From assembly GCA_037039925.1 (NCBI GenBank), contig JAXRKP010000178.1, positions 10,001 through 74,000 of the forward strand: a DNA stretch of 64,000 nucleotides, in the 5' to 3' direction. This document shows, piece by piece, positions 1 to 35,651 of this stretch; the stretch's first letter is position 1, and every line of letters starts with the position of its first letter. The notes below the pieces were generated by a model. The model had not been told where the DNA came from and did no database searches. It was given only the letters and a program-made list of their open reading frames with translations. This stretch comes from Doris montereyensis (taxonomy: Eukaryota > Mollusca > Gastropoda > Nudibranchia > Dorididae). Made by a program: the position numbers and the translations under genes.

Positions 1-1960
1 CTTTTTTTTTTTAATTCATCCTCAGATCACCTTAAGCAGTGGATGGGTTAATAAACTGAATCAATCAGTCAATTTCAGAAAACACAAGTATCTCAATGCC
101 TGAAAAGTGACTTTTCCCATTACTTGCATACCTGTTGATGCCATGAGCCTGTTAAAGAAAACTACAGTAGGCCTACATTGTAGATCTTTTTGTCTTGAAT
201 CAAGGAAAGGACTTATTTAAGACCATGTCAATGGTTATGTCAGCATGGTGTGACATAGTGTGAAAAACAAACCAGCAAAAACAGAAAAACGAGAATGTGC
301 AAATGCTGGTAAAAGGTGCAATTTTTTTTTTAATCAATTATTTAAGTGTAAATACAGTTTTTAGAGGAATAGCAAGATCAACTTTTATGAACTCAAGTCC
401 TGTTCAATGAAGACTTTTAGGAAAGGGTTAAAAGTGTTCAAGCAATGACAATTTCTTTAACTCTTTGTTTTAGAAGTCATCAACCAGTTCTCTGATATGA
501 TTGATGAAAGGTAGAAGCCAAAAAAATAAAAAAATTAAGTTCTTTAGGCCCAGTTATGTCTTATACAGAGAAAAACAAGCTTTTATGACTTAACAATTAA
601 CTAACTTTATCCATAGATAGGAGAACATTTTGTGACTTTTTTCTTAATCTTCCTTTGACATGAATAAATGAATTTGATAACTTGGGAGTGCTTTCTTCAT
701 TATTTTCATCTTCCAATTTTATTTCAATTGTCTTTTTCTTGCATTCAAACATATTTACCCGCTACATAAACCTCCATCAAGCACTGAGCTCTATTCACAT
801 TTAGTCATATCAAGGTTTTCCAAAACCTGTAGCCGAAATTATCAATAGATCACAAGCTCAATGCTATCTTGTCCTATCTCCATTGTTAGGATTTTGAGAA
901 ATGAGATAGCAAATGTTTGACTCCTTTGCAAAATGTTTTGGACACTGAACAGAATACATTGTCCATAATACAGCAAAATCATTGAGTGTTATCGAGATAT
1001 AGATGTCAAAAAAAGATATCTATAATCCCTCTCATGCAGTGCAACAATATCTTTCTTTCTTTTCTATTTTTAAGGCACAATTGGAGATTAGACGAGAAAG
1101 AAATGAGCTTGTAAGATATCAAGGATTTTCCATAATAGGCAAAAATTATTGAATCTAATTATTGACTACAACTCAATACATATTAAAAACAAACAGATTT
1201 TCTTTCCACTACAGCCTGCAGTAGGGGAAAAAAGCAAAAATGTAATGAAATCATTATGGGTAGTCTGTGTTGGCTTTGGGAAAGTCATAATTGATAAATA
1301 AGGTGTACTTATTCACTTGTTGAAAAATTTGGTTCTAAAACATGGAAAGAAAAAAAAGAATCAAAATAATGCATCGAAACCAAATCACACTACATCATAA
1401 TCATGAGTATTTTTTTAGAAAATGACAAAATGCTGTTACTTATTTTATTTTGTCCTCATGTGTATACGGAATAATGTAGCTTTTGACTTTCAAGCTTTAA
1501 AGCTGAAATAATGAAACGATTTCTTTGTTTAGGTTGTAATCATTCCCATGATAACAAAGTTAAAAGTGTCATAACATAACCATAATAATATGTGGTTGCA
1601 CACTAGATTACAAGGGTATACAATCACACAAATAAATATATAAAACTGAGTTTGTCTAAAACCCTTAGAGTAAGCAAAATTAATCAAGTTTAATATCAGT
1701 AAATTCAACGTCAATGATTGAAGACGAATGAAAATGTGTAAGTATGTTATATCTTAAAAATTATAACAGGACCTAGACAAAGTTGCTTCCCAGCGGTGCC
1801 TTAAAAATTGTGTTGATATTTTACAGGAATGTTTATAATTATAAAAGAAACCTCAATGTATATATAGCCAATGAGTCATATTGTGAATGAGAAGACTGAA
1901 AGGGCATTTCTATATTATCAAAGTCTCTGATGCTTAAATGTCTTTTTTGGCTTTGTCCAA
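1..1960. other. AT-rich DNA, nothing recognised
   Basis: No open frame above background, no tandem repeat and no TE motif recognised. It may be 3' flank of the gene hinted at near 1961-2002. Confidence 0.6.
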
Positions 1961-2002
1961 TCACAGGTCTTCATCAACAGTATCAGTTGCCTGAATGTCA
2001 TC
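1961..2002 (-). CDS. Possible terminal coding exon of an unidentified gene
   Basis: The minus strand reads a pyrimidine-rich stretch, TTCTGTAG|GATGAC, then 13 codons DDIQATDTVDEDL and TGA. It looks like an acidic C-terminus, but no other exon of such a gene was found. It begins in phase 0, so it could in principle be an alternative last exon after MFSD11 exon 11, though that would drop the final helix. Probably chance. Confidence 0.2.
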   Translation of the reverse strand, partial: DDIQATDTVDEDL

Positions 2003-2189
2003 CTACAGAAGACAAATACAAAAAATGACATCTGACACATGCAAGTTTCTCATTATAATAAGGTATAGGTATAATGTAAGATGATAAACATGTTTTTCTT
2101 CATTAGGTTAGCAATGCAAACATAAACAGTGAACTTTTCTTCGATTTTATACGGTGTACGAAAAGAACTTTAAAAGTTTAACTATGAGA

Positions 2190-5100
2190 AACCGAGCAGT
2201 GGACAGGTAAGCACCTGTGCGGGGATTAGGCAGTCCCGCCCTCCACGAGTCTCCTGCTGCCTTGCAGGCGGGTCTTGGTTGACCAAAGGCTAAGGGAGTT
2301 AACCCTGACAAAAACATAACAACCTGCTGCCTTGCAGGCTGGTTTTGAGCAACCAAAGGCTAAGGGAGTTAATCCTGACAGAAAATAACAAGCCCGGTAG
2401 GGGGCCTCAAGGTGGCAGCCCCACCATCTACCTAGGATACAGTGGGCCGATCACCTGCTTATCCAAAACCAAACTGATTCAAAGAAATACATACAATGAT
2501 ATACCCAACTTGAACTTTCGAAGACGACTCTGGAAAAGAACATGGACTGTGGTTTTTGGAACATGGAATGTTAGGGCAATAAATGGAAAAGAGTTAGAAT
2601 TAGCTGAAGAAATGGAAAGATTCAAAGTAGATATTTTGACTATTACAGAAACAAAGAAAAAAGGACAAGGAATCAAAATGTAGGACCAAATCATACTTTA
2701 ATCTTCTCGGGAGTAGATGTCAAAGATAGAGCTAGAGCAGGAGTAGGCCTCATAATGCATAAAAGGCAAGAAATGCTACTAGAAAGTTGGAAATTTATAT
2801 GCCCACGGCTATTAGAGGTAAATATTAAACCAAAAGGACGAGAAATTAAATTATTAATAGCTTATGGACCAAATGAAGATGCCACCAAAAAAAGAAAAAG
2901 GTATCTTCGAAAATGATTTACAAATAGCTGCAGAGAATCTCAAACCCAAACAGGAATTATTGGTTTTAGGATTTAAATGCTAGAGTGGGCAACAATGTAG
3001 AAATATCAGGAGGAGTAATAGGTAAAGAAGGAAAGACAACAATTTCTCCAAATGGAGAGAGACTAATAGATTTTTGCCTAAAGAATAACATTAAAATAGC
3101 TAACACATTTTTTTTCCTCATAAAGATATCCACAAATATACACGAGTAAATGAAGACGGGTGTGAAAAGTCAATGATAGACTACATAATAGTTAGCAGCT
3201 CCCTTTTTTACAGTACAATAGATGCAAGAGTAAACAGAGGAGCTGAAATATTTAGTGATCATCACCTAGTGATAGCCAAAATGAGATTATTAACTTAAGA
3301 AAACAAACAGAAAAGGAAGGAGAAGAAAGCTACTAAACTCAAAATAGAAGAACTAAATAAACCAATAGTAAAACAGATATACCAATCCAGGATAAAAAGA
3401 TCCATCAGTGAAAGGCAGATGGATCTGAAGGAAAGCACAATAGAAGAAAAATGGCAAATATATAAAGAAACACTCCTCAGTTGTACAGAAGAAGTCTGTG
3501 GTAGGGAAACAAATTAAAGGAGATAGGGAAAAGAACAGCATGGGGGAATGAGAATGTCAAGACTAAGATCAAAGAAAAGAAGGATGCCTGCAAGAAATAT
3601 TTGCAAACAAAGAGACCAGATAGAATAAATTACGTGTGTAAAAGAACTATCGCCAAAGAGGAAGTTAGGAAAGCAAAAACAGGAACAGTGGGAAGAGCTT
3701 GGAAAAAGACTTCAACGAAGTTATCAAGGAAATCAAGAGCTGTTCTGGGGAGCAATGAAGAGCATGAGAAAGACCAAAGCATGCCCAATACGACAAATTA
3801 AGAACACCAAAGGACAATTAATGAAAGGAGACAGCGAAATCATGGAAACATGGAGAAAGTATTTTCAAAACAATTACATAATCCCTCCAGAACGTATGAA
3901 ACAAGGAGTACAGATCAATTATTAAGAGTAACAAGTAATTGAGATGAGACAGCTGAACATGTAGATATCTAAATAGAAGAACTCCAAACAGCTATAAGAA
4001 AAGTGAAATTAGGAAAAGTCAAAGGAACAGATCAAGTTTATCCAGAAATGATTAAAAACCAAGGGAGAGAGGCAGACAAATTACTACATGCAATATGCCA
4101 ACAATCATGGAAGTCCAAACAGGTGCCAGACGACTAAAATAAGCGAACGGTAGTACCAATACATAAGAAAGGATCAGCTATGGAATGCTCAAACTATAGA
4201 GGGATATCACTACTTAGTGTACCAGGAAAAGTGTATGCCAGTATACTGGAAATGAGACTAACAAAAAGAGCAGAGGATCAGATTGAAGAACACCAAAGTG
4301 GATTTAGACTAGGAAGAAGTGTACAAGACCACATATTTACAATTAGACAAATAATAGAAAAATTCCTTGAGAGAAACATTGACTTACACCTGTGTTTTTT
4401 GACTAAGAAAAGGCATTTGACACTGTGAGGACGGACAAACTATGGCATTCTTAAAACACAATGTAGAGCAAAATTTAATAGAAGCCAGGCATAATAAGTT
4501 TTTACAATAAACAAACATGTGCAGTGAGAGTAGCTGGAAACATATCTGCAGAATTTGATGTAGACATAGAAGTAAAACAGGGTTATGTAACTTGTAACCT
4601 AAGTCCTCTTTTGTTTATCACATTTATAGATTCAGTCGCAAAGGCATCCTCAAAAATGAAGAAAATGAATGTAGGTATGTGGAAGCTCAAACCAGTAAAT
4701 GTATCACTGCTTTCATTTGCTGATGATTTAGTTCTGTTTGGAAAATCAGAAAGGGACTTCCAGTCAAATATCAACATAATGAATAATGAATTAAATAAAG
4801 AGGAATGAGAGTAAATGTAAAGAAAACCAAAACAATGCTAGTAACTAGGGAAGCTAAAACACAAAATCTTAAATTAGGCAGGGAGAATTTAGAACAAGTT
4901 CAAAGCTACAATTACTTAGGAGTAATGATTAACTCAGAAGGAAAACTAAAAGAAGAAATCAGCTAGAGAATCCAAAAGACAAGTGCAATATATAACCAGC
5001 TAGGAAAGGCATCTGTAGGTAAACAAGAATTGTCAACAAAAACCAAAATGGCAGTATACAACACAGTTTATTGTCCTACTCTCCTCTATGGCAGTGAAAC

Positions 5101-5535
5101 CTGGACCTTAGACAGTAGGGAATACAGTAGAGTACAGGCAGCTGAAATGAAATATCTAAGAAGAGAAGTAGGAAAAACTAAAAGAGACAAAGTCAGAAAC
5201 ACAACAATAAGAGATCAAACCATAGCAGATGGCATAAAAACTAAGATAGAAACAAATCAATTGAGATGGTTTGGGCATGTAAACAGAATGAATGACAGTA
5301 GAATAGCTAAATCAGTATACAGTGCTAAAGCCCAATGTAAAAAGATCAAAAGGCAGACCTCGGAGAAAGTAGGAAGAAAATATAAGAGGCATTAACGCAA
5401 AGAAATTTAACTTTCACAGAAGGAAACAGAAAATGTCAGGACAGGGCAGTGTGGAGGAAGATCATTTCGGTCATCGGAAGGTAGAATGGGAGTTGATAAA
5501 GAAAGAAAGAACTATGAGAAAACATAACAAATTCA
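2190..5535 (+). mobile_element. LINE family 1, near full-length but decayed non-LTR retrotransposon
   Basis: APE-type LINE in one orientation. The 5' end carries two 70-bp tandem copies (2254-2393). The endonuclease begins near 2550 with FGTWNVRAINGKELELAEEM and DILTITETKKKGQG. Reverse transcriptase motifs follow at 4180-4428 (YRGISLLSVPGK, SGFRLGRSVQDHIFTIRQII) and 4524-4808 (LSPLLFITFID, then catalytic FADD). The C-terminus at 5030-5395 has YGSETWTLDSRE, RNTTIRDQ and LRWFGHVNRM. Multiple stops and frameshifts interrupt the frame, so it is inactive. Clade is uncertain (RTE/CR1-like by style). Minus-strand copies of the same family lie at 47.5-48.75 kb and, more diverged, 41.2-41.9 kb. Confidence 0.9.
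2254..2393 (+). repeat. Two 70-bp tandem units at the LINE family 1 5' end
   Basis: Both units begin CTGCTGCCTTGCAGGC and contain CCAAAGGCTAAGGGAGTTAA. The copy at 48.7 kb appears to have one unit. Reiterated 5' UTR units in LINEs often act as promoter monomers (general knowledge). Confidence 0.75.
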
Positions 5536-5761
5536 TCTCAAATTGCCGAAAGTAAAGAGTGGTTACTTGTATTTTTAGTTTAGCCAAAGCAAGCCAATTT
5601 CTGACAACTGGCTGTTTTTCAATGTGGACCACTATAAGCTACTAGGCCATATTTTTAAGCAATTCAAAATTTCAGGAGAATAATGATATTTGTCTACAAT
5701 AAGACAATTTAATTATTATTCACCATTTTGAAATTACACTTGACAATGCTAAATTTACAGC

Positions 5762-5767
5762 TTTATT
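5762..5767 (-). terminator. Candidate MFSD11 polyadenylation signal
   Basis: AATAAA on the minus strand, about 55 bases past the MFSD11 stop codon. The resulting 3' UTR would be very short. Position is the only support. Confidence 0.5.
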
Positions 5768-5819
5768 TAAAGTACAACAGTTAATAGACAGTACTTTTCC
5801 TTACTGAATTCGTTTTATG

Positions 5820-28769
<22,950 letters not shown>

Positions 28770-28875
28770 TTTGACCACAGTGTACATCACATGATAATAT
28801 AACACATGACCCTTTAAAAGACACGCATGCGCATATCTCGAGTTTGTTTCGGGGTCTTTCCGGAAACTCATCAAC
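28770..28875 (-). promoter_or_regulatory. MFSD11 promoter/5' UTR with NRF1-like and ETS-like sites
   Basis: Just upstream of the MFSD11 start, CGCATGCGC at 28824-28832 is an NRF1-type palindrome, and TTTCCGGAAA at 28857-28866 is an ETS-type palindrome. Both are typical of TATA-less housekeeping promoters. No TATA box is evident. Functional use is inferred from sequence and position only. Confidence 0.5.
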
Positions 28876-29109
28876 GATAGGCCAACGAACGATTATGGCA
28901 ATAATGATAAACGTTCGAATACAACCATGTCTGTTTCCATGTTTTTAGCTGATGCAGTCTGTTACTTCTTAGTTTTCAAATATATTATAAGATGTACTTT
29001 CCGTCAAATGTGTGCAAAATTGTTGGTGGGAGTGAAGAGACAGACACCAGTAGTATTTTATGTATACTACTCAACAAAAGAAACACATATTATTTCTTGT
29101 ATTTAATTA

Positions 29110-29113
<4 letters not shown>

Positions 29114-29195
<82 letters not shown>

Positions 29196-29276
29196 CCCCT
29201 CTCTCTCTCTACCTCTCACACACACACACAGACACACACTCTGCCACCATCAACGGCAAATAATAGTAACGATATG

Positions 29277-29317
<41 letters not shown>
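29114..29317. repeat. (CT)n, (CA)n and (TAA)n microsatellite cluster
   Basis: CT 29114-29192, CA about 29217-29231, TAA 29275-29317. Confidence 0.95.
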
Positions 29318-29318
<1 letters not shown>

Positions 29319-29374
29319 TATTCACTTTTCTAACGCATAACCACAATTGCTCTCTATATGCTTCACATCTGGGT

Positions 29375-30228
29375 TTATTGAGTGTTAAAGCATACGGTAT
29401 TCTGCCATGGCAAAGAACCTTTGTCGGAATTGAAATAATTCATAAATGTTTCTCGAATTCGCATAGCATTTTTTGTAGCTCTTGTACCGGATGGCTGGCT
29501 CCTTTCATAGGTCGAGTCTGGCTCAGTCGCACCATTTTCATCACAGTCGATAACAGTGGATCGATTAGGCTCTTGGATTAATAGGAAATTGTTTATGAAG
29601 AACGGTGATTTAGCAACATCTGTAGCAGACGCAGTCTGCACCTCAGTTTGGCGGAGAAGTTATTATCCACATTTGTGCCACTTTGCCATACGCTCATTCG
29701 ACAAAATTTTCTCGAGACAATGTGAAGTTGAAAATTTATTTTTCTAATGTCAACTGGCGATGGGAATGCATCATCAGCTACACATATAAATGGAAGTTTA
29801 ATATTTGTTGCAGGTATGACAGATCCTTATGGTAAATCTAACTTGCCAGCCATTAAATACATTCCGAAGACAGAACGGGGGAAACCCCACCATCACTATT
29901 GCAGCCACAAGAACCTGCATCGATGATGGCAAACATCCCGCTTGCGTCTGTCACAGCAAGCAAGACAATGGAAAAAATATTCTTTGTAGTTATAAAATGT
30001 TGTAGTTGTACTCGATTTGTTGGGCTTCTTTAAACGAATGTCCATGGCGCCTAAACAGAAAGGGAAATTTAACATGGTGTTGAAATTAGCAGCTACATTT
30101 AACCAGAAGCTTTTATCTGACACTGGCATTACTTCCTTATGAAGTACTTTCCATAGGACTTTGCATGTTTCTTTTGTGATAACTCTGATTGTTGAAAAAC
30201 AAGCCCGGAAACGACACGATAGTGACAC
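29375..30228 (-). pseudogene. PIF/Harbinger transposase (HARBI1-type), broken
   Basis: The minus strand reads, in order: IRVITKETCKVLWKVLHKEV, a FPFCLGAMD block (the GAxD first catalytic aspartate of HARBI1-type DDE nucleases), FYNYKEYF, then after a frame change in a T run SIVLLAVTDASGMFAIIDAG and NSDGG (second catalytic region, DxG..G.NSDGG), ADDAFPS, and at the 3' end RIRETFMNYFNSDKGSLPWQ, the usual tail of this family. Frame breaks and stops around 29641-29960 make it inactive. A MADF-domain frame lies divergently at 30481. PIF/Harbinger elements encode exactly this pair. Terminal repeats were not located. Upstream of MFSD11. Confidence 0.85.
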
Positions 30229-30480
30229 ATGACTCTCTCCAGAAGTCAGATATCTGAGGGAATGAAATCAATATTAAGAAATTAAAGTTTTTTTTCTTAA
30301 GGCCATGAGTCTGATAAATGTAGATAACAAATGAATGCATGGGAATTGTGTTCGCCTTCAAAACACACTACAACACTACAAGCTAACTGAGAAACTGATT
30401 TCTTTTCTTTCTTTTAGGTTTGGAAAATATTACAGAAACTACATATCTAACGGTAAAGATGTTATTATTTTTCCCAGAGA

Positions 30481-30627
30481 ATGAGGCTAAAAAAGTGGGA
30501 AAAGCTTCGAGATTACTTTCAGAAGAACTATCTTGAGGTATCATCACCCAAGTTGGGATCAAGTGGCGGCAAAAGAAAGAAAAAATGGTATCTTTATGAC
30601 AACATGCTTTTCCTGTGGGTAGTTTAA
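30481..30627 (+). pseudogene. MADF/Myb-like DNA-binding fragment, Harbinger partner
   Basis: 48 codons from ATG to TAA: MRLKKWEKLRDYFQKN and KKKWYLYDNMLFL. W..LRD.Y/F ... W.YxD.M.FL is the MADF signature. A TTTTTCCCAG acceptor-like sequence just before suggests an upstream exon. Divergent from the transposase by about 250 bases, consistent with the two-gene layout of PIF/Harbinger transposons, where the Myb-like protein helps the transposase bind the ends. Truncated. Confidence 0.7.
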
Positions 30628-30714
30628 AGTGTTCGCAATTGGGACTTTTCTCAAGAAGTAGATCGTCTCAATTTCGAACACACAGTTCGTCCCAACTTTG
30701 AAAAATAATTTTCA

Positions 30715-31056
30715 TTACCAGTTTATAAGTTCGTCTAATCGTTTCAATATGAATGTGTTTCGTGTTCTTGAGATGACAAAACAGTTGTATAATTCATGAA
30801 AGCCTTCAGTGGCGGCATTTAACACCCACTTCCAAGGTTTGCGGGACTCGCATGGGATTTCGCTGCCTTCAGAATGACTTGCAATTGCATTGCGAGAACA
30901 AACAGCATGAGAGAGATCCAGATCGTACATCCCGTTGCAATGCCAAACCTCCAACTTTACCCAGTCAGTTGTAAAGTCCTTTGTGCAACGTACAGTTCGT
31001 CTCAACTTCGAACAATAATTTTCATTACAATTTACATGGTGGTCGAAGTTGGGCAC
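30715..31056 (-). CDS. Unrecognised open frame of 113 codons
   Basis: Not a simple repeat; contains several cysteines (CSKLRRTVRC, WHCNGMYD) and ELYNCFVIS. Both edges coincide with a 38-bp direct repeat (30681-30718 and 30989-31026). It may be part of the neighbouring Harbinger element. No family recognised; could be chance. Confidence 0.2.
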   Translation of the reverse strand: MPNFDHHVNCNENYCSKLRRTVRCTKDFTTDWVKLEVWHCNGMYDLDLSHAVCSRNAIASHSEGSEIPCESRKPWKWVLNAATEGFHELYNCFVISRTRNTFILKRLDELINW

Positions 31057-31644
31057 ATGTTCTCAATGAGGCCATTCCTGTGTTCGGTGATTTTCAGATG
31101 ATTATGAGTACACCTAGGCCTACCCTCAAAGCTTTGAAAGTACTTTGCAGCCAATGACAAAGGAGTCGATGGGAAAGCTCAGCCTAGGGCCAAGGCCTAA
31201 GGTTATACTGATACTGTGACCTCGACAGTAATAGAATAGTACGTAAGGGGGACTTGAAGGGAAGAGACTACCTAGACACCCATATATCTACATCGTGTCT
31301 GTCACTAGGGGACATCCAAGCATAACACATCACCACTTTTTGCATTGATCTTAGAATAGCTTTGACACCAGCCGTGGCGTTATCTCCACGCGCGCGCAAT
31401 GCACAACTCCATTCTCACTCTACTTAATCATCAGCCATTGTAACCCAGACGGATAATATGAAATGTAATGTGCAATGTGATGTCAGGCTTACCCACTTAT
31501 CTACTGTATTATATTACAATTAACTACAGTAGTAATAATCTTTCTTTATCAGTTCCCATTCTACCTTTCGGTGTATGGATTCAGATGCCCGAGATGATCT
31601 TTCCCCAGAATGCCCTGTCCTGGCATTTTCTGTTTCCTTCCAAA

Positions 31645-31897
<253 letters not shown>

Positions 31898-32229
31898 GGG
31901 AAAATATCTAGAGATCTAGAGGCAGCATAATTTATAGCCCTCCTTCCTTTTTATTGGATAATGATTTTGGTAGTGTTTAGAATGATCTCTACCGATTGGC
32001 TATTTGCATACGTATGTAGAGCTAGGCTTAGAGATCTGTCAAGCACGGTGTATTCGGAATGAAAGACGAAAAGTATAATACTGATTAAAGACATTTTAAA
32101 GGTGGGGCTTAGCCTTTATAGCCTTCACCTAGCTACGCCACTGTATCCATTTGCAATTGGGTGTAGTGAGAAAAATGCGTGTTAAATGTCTTTCCCAAGG
32201 AACACAACGTCGGACCAATCATTACTATG

Positions 32230-35200
32230 CTATCTCCCTAGCGACAGAGAGACTAGGTCGACATCTGGATGTTTTCGTAGTCTCTTCCGACTTAAAACCC
32301 AACAGATCTCTTCAGTACAGCTGGTGAATGTTTCTTTAGAGCTGCCACTTCTCTTATATTGAGCTATCGTTGAGGACAATCTGCCTTTCACCGATAAATC
32401 TATATATCCTAGATTGGTAGATCTATATGATTCTGTTTTCACTTCACTTATTCTCGTTGTGCTTAGGCAGCACATAAGGCCAACACAATGGATCGCCATT
32501 GAACACGATCAGATGCCAATTTTGTCATCTGCCCCCTTGTCCATCCCTGGGTCTTCATCTCTTTTTCGATGCTTCTCCTTCAAGATTCTAGCGGGGCGAC
32601 CTCTCTTCCTTGTTCCCTGACGGGGCCATCTGAGGGCTATTTTAGGGATGGCATCAGCATTCATCCTAAGGATATGACCAGTCCACTTCCATCTTCTCCT
32701 CCTCACAATCTGGGATATTGACTCCAGTGATGTTCTTTCTTGGCGGTCGTTGTTCGATATCGTGTTTGGCCAAAATATTTCGGGGATCTTCCTGAGACAT
32801 TTGTTTTGAAAGGTGTCCAACTTTCTGCAGATGTTATTTGTTGTTTTCCAAGATTCAGCACCATAAAGAAGGACAGCTAGAATATTAAATTTGTAGAATC
32901 TGAGTTTGGTTTTAATTGAGATTTTTCTTGAATTCCAAATATTATTCAGTGATCCAAATACTTTTCTTGCTTTTGTTAACCTTTCTTTGATCTCATCTGC
33001 AGAATTTCCATTTTGAGTAATTTTATTTCACCGGCTGTTTCGATCTATTGTTCATCCTCATCATTTTTGTTTTTTCCTATATTTATGTGTAGCCCCGGTT
33101 TTTGTGCATCGTTATCATCTCGCTGTGTTTTGGTTTGTATATCTGTGATGTTCTGGGACAGGAGTACAACATCATCAGCAAAATCAAGGTCCTCTAATTT
33201 TTCAGTGAATATCCACCTTAGTCCTGCTTTCTTATTTTCAAAAGATTCCTTCATAATCCAATGGAAAGCGAGGCAGAATAGAAAAGGTTATAGAATGCAG
33301 CCCTGTTTCACATATGTATTAATGTTTACGCTCTCCGTCAATTTATTTCAACAGATTTCTTTAGCATGGAAATCCCTGTAAAGCAGTTTGATTGTGCTGA
33401 GTACCTTGAAGGGAATGCTATAGTGTCGTAGGATGTTCCATAATGCAGGTATGTATACACTATCAAAAGCCTTTTCAAAATCTATAAAAATTTGAGTACA
33501 GGGGAGCATTCCATTCTTGGCATTGTTCAAAAATTTGTCTAAGAGTAAATATATGGTTTGAGCAAGAATGGCCTTTCCTAAATCCTGCTTATTGCTTTCT
33601 AAATTTTGGTACGACTGTAGGGTTTGTACGGTTTAGGAATATTTTGCTGAATTTTTTACTGGTGATAGAGAGTAGCATGATTCCCCTCCAATTATCTCCT
33701 TCTTTTTTTTTTTTGGTTGTTTGATGTGAGTCCAACACTCCACTCATTTGGCAGCTCTTCTTCTTTCCAAATTTCTTGGAATATGCTATGCTATATTTTT
33801 AGGGATCATTTCTTTTTCTATCTTGATCATTTCCACTGTCCCCTGATCTTCACCTGCTGCTTTCCTGTTTTGAGACTCTCTATTGCCCTTTTTATTTCAT
33901 CTAAAGTTGGGGGTAGCGTGTTGATGTCCAAGTCATTTTCTGCTGGTTTAATGACCGTGGGAGCTTTGGCGTTTCTCTGTTTAAGACACAATTTGAAGTG
34001 CGCTTTCCATCTGTTCATTTGGTCTGCTTCGCTCGAGAGTAAATTTCCTTGTGTGTCATTGATCGGTGTGTCATTTTCCCTATACTCTTTGGGAAGTTAT
34101 TTAGCTGTCTGGTATACAGTCTTCATATCTTGTCTATGGCTTGCTTTTTCTGCTCTTTCTGCTAACATGTCATAGTAAGCTTTCCAATGTCAAATTTCCC
34201 TTTTCTGGTGTCACTTTTCTTCTTCTTCCTTAATTTTATACGGATTTTAGCAGTCAGGAGCTCATGATCACTTGCAGCATTGGCTCCCCTTCTTGTTCTC
34301 ACATCTAACAATGATGTCTTCCATTTCTTATTGATAGTGATGTGGTCAATTTGTTGGGATTTTTTGGCTTTTCCGTTTGGAGAGGTCCATGTATATTTGT
34401 GGATGTCTCTATGCTTAAAGATGGTTCCTCCAATGATTAAATTGTTCTCTGCGCAAAATTGCGCCAAACGTTCTCCATCGTTATTCATGTCTGCAGCTAG
34501 TCCTTCACGTCCCATTATGTGTTCTCTTTGACTATTAACTTTTCCAACTTGGCGTTTAAATCACCAAGAACAATAAGTAGATCATGTTTTGGAGTCTTTT
34601 GTACTGTGCTGTTAAGTTTTTCATAAAACTGTTCTTCTCCTCCTCACTTTCGTCTTCTTGTGGGGTGTAACACACGATGATGATCATTGTTGCGTATTTG
34701 GAATTAAACCTGGCTTTCAGTAATCTTTCACCTATGGGTTCCCATTCCAACAAAGTCTTTTTTGCCGTTTTTGATAGTATCAGGGCAACTCCTTTCATAT
34801 GTTGATTGTCTTCTTCCTGAATAGAGGATCGTATGACCAGTAGCGAGATCTCTTTTGCCATTGTCAGTCCATTGTGATTTGCATATAGACAGGATATCTT
34901 TTTTATATTTGTCCATTTCATTTATTGTCTGCGTAAGTTTTCCTGTCTGATAAAGCGTGCGCACATTCCATGCGCCCACCAAAAATGATTGTTTTGAATT
35001 CAGAAGACTTGACATAGTCTGGTTGCTGGCTTCCTTTCGGCTTTGGCCTTCAACCATCATTGGTACAGTGTTCTGGATCGCCAGTCCAGTCTGGTTTTGT
35101 TGAGTTGCGGATCCAGAACTCCGTGTGTCAGTCTTTCCTTCACCTGTATTCTTATATTTTAATCCATTGTCGGTTTCTCAAATATTGTATTTTTTTATAA

Positions 35201-35600
35201 GATACGGGCGTTAACCCTATGCCTAACCCCCATATTGGAGGATCAGGATTTATTGTGGAGATTCACTCCTAGACAGGTAGTAGGTAGCTTTCCCAAGCTC
35301 ATGAGCCATGTCTGCCCATGGTTTGAAATCGTAGTTTTCCTCCTCGTAGACAAACTACCTTTCCAGTAACGAGCTCTGTCCACCGGGGGGGGAGGTTATA
35401 AAGGCGCCTCGATTCGCCTGTTAGCCAAATCTAGTGGAGCATTTTCTAAGGGCTGAGTTCCCACTCTGCAGCCCCACTCCGTCCTCACTGGCTAACGCCA
35501 ATTTTGTCCGCGACTGCTTATTCGGTATGCACAGCTGACCTCTATACCTGTGGACGCGTCTGGTGTAGGAGATGGTCGCCCCCCTCAGAATATCTTTTTT
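32230..35600 (-). mobile_element. LINE family 2, near full-length, decayed
   Basis: Minus-strand APE-type LINE. Endonuclease: VGAWNVRTLYQTGKLTQTI (near 34960), IDHITINKKW and ASDHELL (about 34250-34330). Reverse transcriptase: TLDEIKRAIESLKTGK (near 33880), QIFIDFEKAFDSV and ILRHYSIP (33410-33490), catalytic LDFADDVVLLS (near 33180). C-terminus: FQNKCLRKI, RRRRWKWTGHILRM, then VQWRSIVLALCAA and stop at 32463. The 5' leader (35150-35600) is similar to the one at 60850-61210. Many frame breaks; inactive. Lies between MFSD11 and SRSF2. Confidence 0.9.
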
Positions 35601-35651
35601 ACTTCTGATTTATTTATTCTATTTTTAGTTTCATAGGTTTTTTTTTTTTTT

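Noticed and set aside
29375..30228. Domesticated HARBI1 gene
   Set aside because: Frame breaks, lost sequence between blocks and the adjacent MADF partner all point to a dead transposon, not a host gene.
33013..34531. Plus-strand frames rich in Phe/Leu
   Set aside because: Antisense of LINE family 2.
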